IMG/VR virus record: IMGVR_UViG_3300042866_000578
Coordinates: 1 to 21,160 of that record
Reading direction: 5' to 3' (one strand)
Origin: a virus
DNA length: 21,160 nucleotides
In this document: one piece after another, positions 8,188 to 14,787 of the stretch
Layout: each line of letters opens with the position of its first letter
Numbering within the stretch: the stretch's first letter is position 1
Notes under the pieces: model-generated
Databases searched by the model: none
What the model was told of the DNA's origin: nothing
Seen by the model: the letters and a program-made list of their open reading frames with translations, nothing else
Program-made: the position numbers and the translations under genes

Positions 8188-8390
8188 TTGTCTTACTTAA
8201 ACCGTGGAACGGGCTGCCAGTCGGCTTCGTAAACACGGTGATCGGACGGGGGCCAGCGGCAGAACTGGTCAGACGCGGGATTGCTCGATGGTCAAACGAA
8301 TTTGAGAACGAGGACTCGAAATGCACCCAAGCCCAACCTTCAAAACGACCACGGGGCCGACCATCGAGCCCCTCACGCTCGACGAACTGA
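8184..8390 (+). CDS. Small phage protein (about 68 aa)
   Basis: A GTG start at 8184 overlaps the stop of the fusion gene (GTGA), with AGGA at 8171-8174. The opening IVLLKPWNGLPVGFVNTVIGRG plus AELVRRGIARW fits a recurring small phage protein type (a short beta fold: a strand, a GxxxGxV turn, then an LIRRGIA helix) commonly found near the head-tail connector gene. The C-terminal third is basic and Ser/Pro-rich (SKRPRGRPSSPSR) and is encoded within the 70-base overlap with the next gene, so its sequence may be constrained by the other frame. An in-frame ATG at 8163 would add 7 residues. Function unknown. Confidence 0.6.
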   Translation: MIVLLKPWNGLPVGFVNTVIGRGPAAELVRRGIARWSNEFENEDSKCTQAQPSKRPRGRPSSPSRSTN

Positions 8391-8905
8391 AAACACGTCT
8401 TCGCATCACAACGTGCCACTTCGACACGGAACTGCAAGACCTGCTGAAGTCCGCACGAACAACAATTGAAAGTGAATGTTATCGACGGCTGATCACGCAG
8501 ACGGTGGAAATGCACATTCAGGACTTTCCTGGCACCTATGGCGACATTGAAATCCGGATGGCTCCGATTCAGTCCATCGCGCACATCAAGTATTATGATC
8601 AAGACGACACGCTGACGACGTTCGATTCGGCAAAGTATTACACCGACCTGACAAGCGTGCCTCCGCGAATCGTGTTGAAGGAATCACAGAGCTGGCCCAT
8701 CACACAGGAGGAGCGGCCAAACAAAGTCGTCATCACCATGCAGGCGGGATACGGTGCAACGGCAGCCAGTGTTCCTCCGGCAGCGAGACTGGCAATCGTG
8801 GAGTATTGCCGAACGCATCGCGATGGCTGCGAAGGATCGAATGCACGCTACAAGGCGTTGGTGTCTGAACTGCAATGGACGGCGTTTCATAAGGTCTGGG
8901 CATGA
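8321..8905 (+). CDS. Head-tail connector, gp6-like (QLRG family)
   Basis: Head-tail connector (adaptor) ring protein of HK97 gp6 type, 194 residues. The diagnostic opening is PLTLDELKTRLRITTCHFDTELQDLLKSARTTIE, the conserved helical pair of the family, followed by ECYRRLITQTVEMHI and the beta region with IQSIAHIKYYDQDDTLTTF and PPRIVLKESQSWP. The later VVITMQAGYGATAASVPPAARLAIVEY is also typical of the family. The ATG at 8321 has GAGGA 6 bases upstream. The start lies inside the previous small gene. The stop overlaps the next ATG (ATGA). It attaches directly below the portal. Confidence 0.88.
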   Translation: MHPSPTFKTTTGPTIEPLTLDELKTRLRITTCHFDTELQDLLKSARTTIESECYRRLITQTVEMHIQDFPGTYGDIEIRMAPIQSIAHIKYYDQDDTLTTFDSAKYYTDLTSVPPRIVLKESQSWPITQEERPNKVVITMQAGYGATAASVPPAARLAIVEYCRTHRDGCEGSNARYKALVSELQWTAFHKVWA

Positions 8906-9249
8906 AACACGACTGCCAAACACGCGACAAACTCGTTCGCATTGAAAAACTGATCGGGCAAACCGCGGACGCTCACGGCCAGATTGATCAGACAACAAAT
9001 GCAAACTGGGGGCAGCACTGTTCAGCCTGGTGTTGGGTAGTCAGTAAAGGCGGCCGGGAGTTCTGGAAGGTGCAGCAAACAAATGCAGATGTGTCGCATG
9101 TTTGGAAAGCGGACTGGACGCCGGAATTAGCTGACGCATTACCTGCCATGCGGCTGATTCACGAGGGCAACACATACGAGATTCTGAGTGTGATCGACAT
9201 TGATTTGAATCACATGGAAATCGAGATTCAGACAAAGCGAGCGGTGTGA
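8902..9249 (+). CDS. Head-tail joining / head closure protein
   Basis: A 115-residue protein of the SPP1 gp16 / Phage_H_T_join type, which closes the connector below the adaptor. It has the expected small beta-barrel pattern: RDKLVRIEKLIGQTADAHGQIDQ with a charged early strand, WCWVVSKGGREFWKVQQTNADVSHVWKADWTPEL, and the closing MRLIHEGNTYEILSVIDIDLN followed by MEIEIQTKRAV. The phrase I-x-x-x-x-x-Y-E-I-L-x-V near the end is the strongest family mark. AAGG lies 7 bases before the ATG. Position between the connector and the gp10-like gene agrees. Confidence 0.82.
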   Translation: MKHDCQTRDKLVRIEKLIGQTADAHGQIDQTTNANWGQHCSAWCWVVSKGGREFWKVQQTNADVSHVWKADWTPELADALPAMRLIHEGNTYEILSVIDIDLNHMEIEIQTKRAV

Positions 9250-9746
9250 TGTCGGCAGTGTCGGGTTTTGAGGATTTGGACAGAGTGTTTCGCGAATTGT
9301 CGAAAGGAATGGCAAACAGAATCGCGAGACCGGCACTCGGAAAGGCCGGGCGGTTGGCCGTAAAGAAGGTCAAGGCGACCATTCCAAGTCGCTACAAGGA
9401 CATCAGGAAGTCAATCAAGTCGCGGTCGATCAAAACGAAATACAACGGCGGATTAGCCGGTAATAAAGTCGGAGCAGGCGTCAGTAGAAAACGAGAGACG
9501 AACCCTAAAGAGCGATCGGGCAAAAAAGGCGTTGGTATCGGAGCAAGGAACGTTCACTGGTGGTTCGTTGGGACTGGCGAGCGACGAACAAAGGCAGGCA
9601 AAAGAACTGGGCGAATGCCGAAGCATGCTGTCGGAGTCAGTGAAGTCGTCGGAGCGGCAAAAGGCGAAATCGCAGCGATTTTAAAAACCAACATCGAAAC
9701 AGGCATTGAAAAAGAAGCGGCACGACTCGCAAAGAAACGATTATGA
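9249..9746 (+). CDS. HK97 gp10-like tail completion protein
   Basis: A 165-residue basic protein of the HK97 gp10 family, which builds the neck or tail terminator zone of siphophages. The features are the amphipathic start FEDLDRVFRELSKGMANRIARPALGKAGRLAVKKVKATIP, then a very basic middle, then NVHWWFVGTGERRTK (the aromatic-G-T strand seen in the family) and a C-terminal helix DIETGIEKEAARLAKKRL-like segment. The ATG at 9249 overlaps the previous stop (TGATG). A GTG one codon upstream is also possible. It is followed by a DUF3168 protein, the normal partner. Confidence 0.85.
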   Translation: MSAVSGFEDLDRVFRELSKGMANRIARPALGKAGRLAVKKVKATIPSRYKDIRKSIKSRSIKTKYNGGLAGNKVGAGVSRKRETNPKERSGKKGVGIGARNVHWWFVGTGERRTKAGKRTGRMPKHAVGVSEVVGAAKGEIAAILKTNIETGIEKEAARLAKKRL

Positions 9747-10144
9747 AAAGCGGATTGGTTTCACTTCTGACGGGCGAAGCGACGGTGTCTGCAATTTGCA
9801 GCAGCCGAGTGTATGTCAATCGCGCCCCGCAGAATGCAATCTTTCCTCATGTAATCATCACGCAAATGGGCAGCGAAGAAAACGCAACGTTGGATGGAGC
9901 CAGTGGCCAATTGCGATTTATCGACTTTGATATTGATTGCAAAGCCAAGTCATCCGTACAGGCCGAGAGCTTAGCAAACGCTGTTAGAGTATTCATCGAC
10001 GACTACAGCGGAACAGCGGGCAGCTTCACAATCGGGGCCGTTTTAATGAATGATGAATCAGACGATTATGAGCCTCCTCAAGATGGCTCAGATGTTGGTG
10101 TGTTCGTGGTCACTCTGGATCTGACGGTCCATTACAACACTTGA
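9743..10144 (+). CDS. Tail terminator / completion protein, DUF3168
   Basis: A 133-residue protein of the DUF3168 type (lambda gpU-like role: it caps the tail tube and joins it to the head). Visible family marks are LLTGEATVSAICSSRVYVNRAPQNAIFPHVIIT at the start (the V-Y/P-x-x-A-x-x-P-x-V pattern), the DFDIDCKAKSSVQAESLANAVRVFIDDY central strand and helix, and the late VFVVTLDLTVHYN strand. The start overlaps the upstream stop by ATGA. It lies directly between the gp10-like and tail tube genes, as expected. Confidence 0.85.
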   Translation: MKSGLVSLLTGEATVSAICSSRVYVNRAPQNAIFPHVIITQMGSEENATLDGASGQLRFIDFDIDCKAKSSVQAESLANAVRVFIDDYSGTAGSFTIGAVLMNDESDDYEPPQDGSDVGVFVVTLDLTVHYNT

Positions 10145-10157
10145 AGGGGCCTGAGAA

Positions 10158-10595
10158 ATGGCGAAGTTAAAAGTAAAAGGAACTGTGTTATCGTTGGGGT
10201 CTGGTACGACATACACGCCAGTCGCGCAGGTGCGATCATTTGGCGTCGATGGTCTCGAAACAGAAACCTACGACAGCCGGACACTGGATGGAACGGCCGG
10301 AGTCGAATACGACCCAACAGGCTACGTGGAAGGCGGATCAACTACCTTTGAACTGCTTCACGATCCTGCTTTGGCGGGACACCAGAATATTCACGACTTA
10401 GTGACATCGGCTTGCTTGAATACCAACGGCACGGCAAACAAGACCAACTGGAAAATCATTTTTGCCAATACCGCATCCACAGAAATGACGATGGTTGCCG
10501 CCGGCGTAGGATTTTCGATCACTGGAGAGGCTTCATCCGGATTGGCGGCATCCGTTACGCTTAAGCACGATGGCTGCCCCGTCCTCCCTACTTAA
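10158..10595 (+). CDS. Major tail tube protein
   Basis: Subunit of the tail tube, 145 residues, with a strong Shine-Dalgarno (AAGGGG, 8 bases upstream). The N-terminal KVKGTVLSLGSGTTYTPVAQVRSFGVDGLETETYDSRTLD is the common phage tube opening, with an E-x-x-D turn. GYVEGGSTTFELLHDP is the second conserved strand. The last part (MVAAGVGFSITGEASSGLAASVTLKHDG) is the closing strand pair seen in lambda gpV-like tube proteins. The fold class and the position before the chaperones agree. It lacks an Ig-like C-terminal extra domain, so this is a minimal tube protein. Confidence 0.85.
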   Translation: MAKLKVKGTVLSLGSGTTYTPVAQVRSFGVDGLETETYDSRTLDGTAGVEYDPTGYVEGGSTTFELLHDPALAGHQNIHDLVTSACLNTNGTANKTNWKIIFANTASTEMTMVAAGVGFSITGEASSGLAASVTLKHDGCPVLPT

Positions 10596-10607
10596 TGAGG
10601 TGTTGAC

Positions 10608-10928
10608 GTGAAGTGCTTAACGAACAGAGATATTGACGCTGACGTAAACTGTTTTCCGAAATACGTCAGCGAAACCGCGGTCGGCAAAAAGGTAATTAAG
10701 GCGGGAACCATTATTTGTCGCGATGAGTTTTCACTGGCTGATTGCGTGTCGTTGGTGCTTAATGGATTAGCCACGCCAGCCGATGAGGAATGTCGCAATG
10801 CGTGCAATCGATCAGAGGCACAAATCATGGCAGCCAAGGCAGCAATGGACCGGCTGTTAAGCGGCAAAGGAATGGCTGAAGATAAGGAAGAGGAAGACGA
10901 AAACGAAAACGAGGAGGATGACGAGTGA
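10608..10928 (+). CDS. Small acidic-tailed protein before the tail chaperones
   Basis: A 106-residue protein of unknown function. The GTG start at 10608 is preceded by GAGGT at 10597-10601. The body has a short ordered region (DIDADVNCFPKYVSETAVGKKVIKAGTIICRDEFSLADCVSLVLNGLATPAD) with four of its six cysteines, and a helix to residue 90. The last 18 residues are almost entirely Asp/Glu/Asn. It lies between tail tube and chaperone, where some siphophages carry an extra small tail protein. Its stop overlaps the next start (GTGA). I do not recognise a family. An acidic tail suits a chaperone or a DNA-mimic surface, but that is speculation. Confidence 0.6.
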   Translation: MKCLTNRDIDADVNCFPKYVSETAVGKKVIKAGTIICRDEFSLADCVSLVLNGLATPADEECRNACNRSEAQIMAAKAAMDRLLSGKGMAEDKEEEDENENEEDDE

Positions 10929-11323
10929 CGCGGTCGGTAGTTTCGGCAGAAGAGTTTCTAACATCACCAGCACTGGAACGCCAAAAAATTGACGTTCCTG
11001 TTCCGGAACTCGGAGAGGGTAAAGTCATCCCGGTTTGGGGAATGACACCTCGCGAGCGGACGGAATTCGATGATCGTCAGGCTCGGTTGTCGAAGGCGCA
11101 ACGAGCAAAGCAAAAGACAGAGATCCGGGAGCGAATCCTAGTTGAATGCTGCCGGAATGATGACGGCGTGAAACTATTTACCTTTGACCAGATCGCAACA
11201 CTCGGGCAGCGTCGAGGGGATGTTGTCGAACGACTTGTCAACGTTGCTTTGGATCTATCCGGATTCACCGGACAGGATTTGGAGGCCCTCACAAAAAACT
11301 CAGAAGAAGCCATCGAAGGCTAA
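10925..11323 (+). CDS. Tail assembly chaperone, gpG-like
   Basis: A 132-residue first tail chaperone (role of lambda gpG): with its frameshifted partner it holds the tape measure protein while tube subunits assemble. The tell-tale strand is QKIDVPVPELGEGKVIPVWGMTPRERTEFDDRQ, the family's K-x-x-x-V-x-V-P-E-W-G-like opening and E-R-x-E-F helix start. Later helices (RERILVECCRNDDGVKLFTFDQIATLG) fit. The GTG start overlaps the upstream stop (GTGA). Near the end, codons ACA AAA AAC (11291-11299) form a slippery heptamer, so a fraction of ribosomes should leave this frame for the -1 frame. The terminated form ends at 11323. Confidence 0.8.
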   Translation: MTRSVVSAEEFLTSPALERQKIDVPVPELGEGKVIPVWGMTPRERTEFDDRQARLSKAQRAKQKTEIRERILVECCRNDDGVKLFTFDQIATLGQRRGDVVERLVNVALDLSGFTGQDLEALTKNSEEAIEG

Positions 11324-11340
11324 CGGCACTTCGGCTGGCT
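11293..11340 (+). promoter_or_regulatory. Programmed -1 ribosomal frameshift signal
   Basis: The heptamer A AAA AAC sits at 11293-11299, in register with the gpG frame. After an 8-base spacer a stem begins. 11308-11312 pairs with 11336-11340, a single C (11335) bulges out, and 11313-11318 pairs with 11329-11334: 11 pairs in all, one of them U-G. The loop is the 10 bases 11319-11328 and contains the gpG stop codon. The -1 frame is open from 11299 to 11619. This is the classical gpG/gpGT arrangement of long-tailed phages. Confidence 0.83.
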
Positions 11341-11619
11341 GAATTTGTCGAGCACACAACAGACGTTGATGGAATGATGGATCGAATGACGCACGCTCAG
11401 TTCGACGAGTGGTGTGCAAAGGATTTAATCGAGCCGATCGGAAGTCGCGGAACGAACGAAATCATGACTCGGCTGGCAATGATGATTGCGGGATTTCTTG
11501 GGCAGGAAAACGTGAGCCCAGCAGCGTTTGCGTGGTGGATCGAAAGCAAAAAGGACAAGCCTGTCGATGATGATGTTGCGATTGCGGCATTGGAGGCGAT
11601 AGGAGCAAGGAAAACCTGA
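11299..11619 (+). CDS. Tail chaperone T extension, made as gpGT frameshift fusion
   Basis: The second chaperone domain, reached by -1 frameshifting from the gpG frame. It is not expected to be an independent gene. Reading on from the slip site gives LRRSHRRLTALRLAEFVEH and continues without stop into MMDRMTHAQFDEWCAKDLIEPIG, followed by a helix (NEIMTRLAMMIAGFLG) and SPAAFAWWIE. The phrase M-T-x-A-Q-F-x-E-W-x-x-x-x-L-I-E-P-I-G is the mark of gpT-type domains. The full fusion would be 231 residues (125 from the gpG frame and 106 from this one). A naive start at the ATG at 11374 gives only an 81-residue fragment. The stop overlaps the tape measure start by one base (TGATG). Confidence 0.8.
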   Translation, partial: LRRSHRRLTALRLAEFVEHTTDVDGMMDRMTHAQFDEWCAKDLIEPIGSRGTNEIMTRLAMMIAGFLGQENVSPAAFAWWIESKKDKPVDDDVAIAALEAIGARKT

Positions 11620-13121
11620 TGGCTGTCATTGCTGGCGATCTCGTAACACGGCTGGGAATCGACGGTCGCAAGTTTCAAAGCGGTTTGCAAAACGCACGAG
11701 GCGAGGCACGCTCTTTCGTCGCGGACGTTGGCAAGATCGTTTCCGGGCTGGCGCTGTATGACATCGGCAAAAGTGCAGTCACAGGCATTTTCGGCCTTGC
11801 GAAAGAAACGGTGAATCTCGCCGCAACGGCGGAAACGGCGGCCGTCCAGTTCAAAGTGCTGACAGGTTCAGCGGAGTCTGCCACGGCTGTCATGGCGGAC
11901 ATCAATAAGTTTGCAGCGGATACACCGTTCGAATCGATGGAGATTACTGAAGCCGCGAAACAGCTGATTGCGTTTGGCGGAAATGCTGGAACTGTCATCA
12001 GTGAACTGCAGACGCTGGGTGACTTGTCGGCAGGCATGGGTATTCCACTTACGGAACTTGCCGAGCTGTATGGCAAAGCCCGAATTCAGGGGCGGCTGTT
12101 TATGGAGGACATAAACCAATTGCAGGGACGGGGAATAAATGTTACTGCTGAACTGGCTAAAGAGTTTGGCAATGTTCGTGACGCTGTCGAAAAAGGGCAG
12201 GTCAACTTTGGGCATCTTGAGCGTGCGTTAAAGGCGATGACATCGGAGGGCGGTGCGTTCGCGGGCATGATGCAGGACATGAGCAAGACGTTTGAAGGGC
12301 AAACATCCACACTCATGGACAATTTCAAAACGATCGGGAGAGATTTAGGCGAGATGGTGCTGCCAAAACTAACCGAAATCGTCAGCGAAGCGAATAAGAT
12401 TTTAGCCGCGTTCAATGCTCTCGGAGACGCACGCTGGAAGTTCCTTGGTGATGTGATCGTAGCCTCATTCGATGTTGGCATGGAAACAATCAAGCTTCAC
12501 TGGTCAGACATGCTGAACAGCATGATCGATCAGGTGAGTGAGATTGACTGGTCTGCATTGCTAAACCCGTTCGCTGGGGTGAATATCAACGATCTCAGGC
12601 CGGAGGGCAAGCCGCAGAACTTGGCAGACGCACAGGGGCGACTCAATGCCCTTATGGGCAAACTGGCAAATGCTGGTGCCCAAAATGACATGACGAAACC
12701 AGGCGCAGCGAATCCGGGGTTTAACCGGAAGTGGATGGATCGCGAAGTTCCGAGGACGACAGCAGAAGCGGCCACAAGTTTATTCGAAAAACTGCAGGGC
12801 AAGTTCGCCGGTGCAAAAATGGGTGCTCAGGGAATCGCAGACCGTGCAAAGATTCAAGCGGGAGCCCTGGGCGGAATGTTCGAGAACTGGTTCGGCTCGC
12901 CTGACTGGGAAAAGAACAAGCAAAAGCAAGAAGAGCCACGGCTTGCCGGAGCAATGCAGAAAGGATCTCAGGAGGCATTTTCCACGATCTTTGCGGCTAT
13001 GTTGAATCGCGGGAAAGATCCCGTTGTTAAGGCCACAGAAAAAGGTGCGGCAGCCGTCGTTAAAGCCATCAAAACAAATAAGCCGCAAATGATCTTGGCG
13101 ATGGGGGCGGTGAATCCATGA
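11619..13121 (+). CDS. Tape measure protein
   Basis: Sets tail length and is later ejected. It is 500 residues. The start LVTRLGIDGRKFQSGLQNARGEARSF is the typical opening of TP901/lambda-type tape measures, followed by an amphipathic region (KIVSGLALYDIGKSAVTGIFG) and the tape-measure N-domain AAVQFKVLTGSAESATAVMADINKFAADTPFESMEITEAAKQLIAFG. Residues 130-230 continue this domain (LAELYGKARIQGRLFMEDINQLQGRGI). The C-terminal part is helical, Ala/Lys-rich and less ordered. At roughly 0.15 nm per residue it predicts a tail near 75 nm, short for a siphovirus. The length may be shorter because part of such proteins is not in the measure. Confidence 0.9.
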   Translation: MAVIAGDLVTRLGIDGRKFQSGLQNARGEARSFVADVGKIVSGLALYDIGKSAVTGIFGLAKETVNLAATAETAAVQFKVLTGSAESATAVMADINKFAADTPFESMEITEAAKQLIAFGGNAGTVISELQTLGDLSAGMGIPLTELAELYGKARIQGRLFMEDINQLQGRGINVTAELAKEFGNVRDAVEKGQVNFGHLERALKAMTSEGGAFAGMMQDMSKTFEGQTSTLMDNFKTIGRDLGEMVLPKLTEIVSEANKILAAFNALGDARWKFLGDVIVASFDVGMETIKLHWSDMLNSMIDQVSEIDWSALLNPFAGVNINDLRPEGKPQNLADAQGRLNALMGKLANAGAQNDMTKPGAANPGFNRKWMDREVPRTTAEAATSLFEKLQGKFAGAKMGAQGIADRAKIQAGALGGMFENWFGSPDWEKNKQKQEEPRLAGAMQKGSQEAFSTIFAAMLNRGKDPVVKATEKGAAAVVKAIKTNKPQMILAMGAVNP

Positions 13122-13957
13122 GCGTAATTTTCAAAGAAGAAATTGGAAGCGGTCGCAAGGCAACCAACAGCAAAGGAATGCGAAGTTACTCGCGACAATT
13201 CCGGCTCGAAACCACATCGCGATCAGATGGACCGTATGCGGTTGGTAGCGACACAAACCTTCCGGCAATCGGCGCGACGCATCCAGAAGATTCTGGGGCA
13301 TGGTGTACGACGCTGAGTGTGGAGAATACCGAAGACTGGAAAGGCTGGACGGTCACGGCGGAATACTCAAGTGAACGCGAGCTGTCAGAAACGCCAACAT
13401 CCGACCCTGTATTTATCACATGGAATTCAGAGCAGTTCCAGCGACCGGCAATCGTAGACCAGACCGGCAACGCGATTGTCAATAGTGCTGGAGATCCGTT
13501 TGATCCTCCATACATGATGGACGATTCACGGCGAGTCGTGACGGTGACGAAGAATCTGACAACAGTGCCAACATGGATTTTGACATATCAGGACGCGGTG
13601 AACTCAGACACATTCACGGTAGATGGTGTTTCAATCGCCGCAGGCAAAGCAAAGATGCAGGCCGTGACGGTCAGCGAGGTACAGACACGCAACGGAATAG
13701 CGTTTCGCACTGTGGTGTTTTCAATCCATCTTCAGAAAAATGGCTGGTTGCTGGAACCGCTGGATGCGGGCTTTCGAGAAAACATCGCTGGTGTAATCTC
13801 GAACATCAGGAACGACGGTGATGATGAGCTTCCAGCAGCACCAGTTCCGCTGAATGGATCGGGGGCTGTGCTTTCAAATCCTACACCAGCCACGGCCGTA
13901 TATGGTTCGTTTACTGTGTACGAAACCAAGGCGTTCTCCTCTTTGCCACTGAGCTAA
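13118..13957 (+). CDS. Putative tail structural protein, family unknown to me by name
   Basis: A 279-residue protein that overlaps the tape measure stop (ATGA), which is the position of a distal tail or tail-tip component. It looks all-beta, with strand-rich stretches (WKGWTVTAEYSSE, RRVVTVTKNLTTVPTWILTYQDAVNSDTF, FRTVVFSIHLQKNGWLLEPLDAGF). Several distinctive phrases stand out: ITWNSEQFQRPAIVDQTGNA, NSAGDPFDPPYMMDDSRR and EPLDAGFRE. I have the impression of seeing close relatives in planctomycete genomes, but I cannot name a family and no catalytic motif is visible. A role as a distal tail or baseplate-hub analogue is inferred from position only. Confidence 0.6.
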   Translation: MSVIFKEEIGSGRKATNSKGMRSYSRQFRLETTSRSDGPYAVGSDTNLPAIGATHPEDSGAWCTTLSVENTEDWKGWTVTAEYSSERELSETPTSDPVFITWNSEQFQRPAIVDQTGNAIVNSAGDPFDPPYMMDDSRRVVTVTKNLTTVPTWILTYQDAVNSDTFTVDGVSIAAGKAKMQAVTVSEVQTRNGIAFRTVVFSIHLQKNGWLLEPLDAGFRENIAGVISNIRNDGDDELPAAPVPLNGSGAVLSNPTPATAVYGSFTVYETKAFSSLPLS

Positions 13958-13961
13958 AAAC

Positions 13962-14330
13962 ATGGCTGATGAAATTAAAGTAAACCAGTCCGTTCGGCTA
14001 CTCAAAGGTGCTCTAAAGCATGAGTTTACGCCGCCTCAAATCTTGATGACGATGACAGGGGCATTGGTTTACGATGTAACGCTGAGCGTGGGCACATCGG
14101 AAGAGACCGCTGGCCCAGCATTTGGAGATATCGGAACAGAGGGGTTGTGCGTCGTCTATAACCTTGACTCGGTCAATTATGTGCAGGTCGGCTTTGCCAC
14201 CACCGTTTATGGCATGCGGCTGTACGGTGCAGGGACTCCGGCAACGTTTACTATTGAGCCCGGAGCAACATTATACCTGAAGGCCAACACGGCATCTTGC
14301 AACGTTCGCATCATCGTCTACGAGAAGTGA
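13962..14330 (+). CDS. Small virion-type protein, beta-rich
   Basis: A 122-residue protein without a recognised catalytic motif. It reads as a small beta-sandwich: DEIKVNQSVRLLKGALKHEF at the start, then a long strand series ALVYDVTLSVGTSEETAGPAFGDIGTEGLCVVYNLDSVNYVQVGFAT and the closing TFTIEPGATLYLKANTASCNVRIIVYEK. The middle phrase (VGTSEE, then F-G-D-I-G-T-x-G-x-C, then NLDSVNYVQVG) recurs in small proteins of the tail region in many phages. Function as a tail or fibre-associated structural protein is likely but unproven. The upstream Shine-Dalgarno is weak, and its stop is separated by four bases from the next start. Confidence 0.6.
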   Translation: MADEIKVNQSVRLLKGALKHEFTPPQILMTMTGALVYDVTLSVGTSEETAGPAFGDIGTEGLCVVYNLDSVNYVQVGFATTVYGMRLYGAGTPATFTIEPGATLYLKANTASCNVRIIVYEK

Positions 14331-14334
14331 TCAA

Positions 14335-14784
14335 ATGTCAGATCCTGTAGTTGGATTCGACGCAAAAGGCGCAGAGCAATACAAAAAGATTGCTCGTGAG
14401 GTTATGCGTCGAATGATGAATCCCGCTCAGGTGCGAGGGCGTTGGCAGCAACGAGAAGGCGGTTCCGGCGGCGGCCATACAATGTGGTTTGTCATCGCTG
14501 ATGTTCTCTGCCCTGACGGCTATAAAGTCACGCAAAACACAATTCGAGTTACCCCGCTATGGTACACAGGAAACTGCGGCACAGTTCCGCCGGGCCGACA
14601 GGATGACGGATATTGGCACGTTTATGACATATGCAGTTATTTGTCTGGGCAGGTCGCTGACGATTTGCCCGGAACAACTGGCAGAGCGACGTATTACTAC
14701 CCGTACACAGCCGACGATTACGATCCCCCACCTTGCGTTCCGGCATGGATCTTGAGCGACCTTTGCGCACAGCCGGAGTGCTGA
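14335..14784 (+). CDS. Hypothetical tail-region protein with conserved Cys/Trp
   Basis: A 149-residue protein I do not recognise. The N-terminal 40 residues are basic and helical (AEQYKKIAREVMRRMMNPAQVRGR) and are followed by a short Gly-rich linker (EGGSGGG). The rest is compact, rich in Cys, Tyr and Trp (FVIADVLCPDGYKVTQNTIRVTPLWYTGNCGTVPPGRQDDGYWHVYDICSYLSG), and ends in an aromatic TYYYPYTADDYDPPPCVP and ILSDLCAQPEC. The layout (helical anchor, Gly linker, exposed Cys-stabilised domain) suits a virion surface protein. It sits directly before the larger Cys-rich protein and is probably co-transcribed with it and functionally linked. Confidence 0.55.
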   Translation: MSDPVVGFDAKGAEQYKKIAREVMRRMMNPAQVRGRWQQREGGSGGGHTMWFVIADVLCPDGYKVTQNTIRVTPLWYTGNCGTVPPGRQDDGYWHVYDICSYLSGQVADDLPGTTGRATYYYPYTADDYDPPPCVPAWILSDLCAQPEC

Positions 14785-14787
14785 CGA

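Noticed and set aside
7940-8602. 220-codon minus-strand open frame over the end of the MT-GT fusion and connector genes
   Set aside because: Two plus-strand genes with clear families occupy it. The reverse translation has no domain pattern.
11374-11619. Independent 81-residue gene
   Set aside because: No good Shine-Dalgarno precedes 11374, and the frame is open back to the slippery site. It is better explained as the frameshifted second half of gpGT.
11675-12076. Minus-strand open frames under the tape measure gene
   Set aside because: These arise from the codon pattern of the helical, Ala-rich plus-strand gene. They show no motif.
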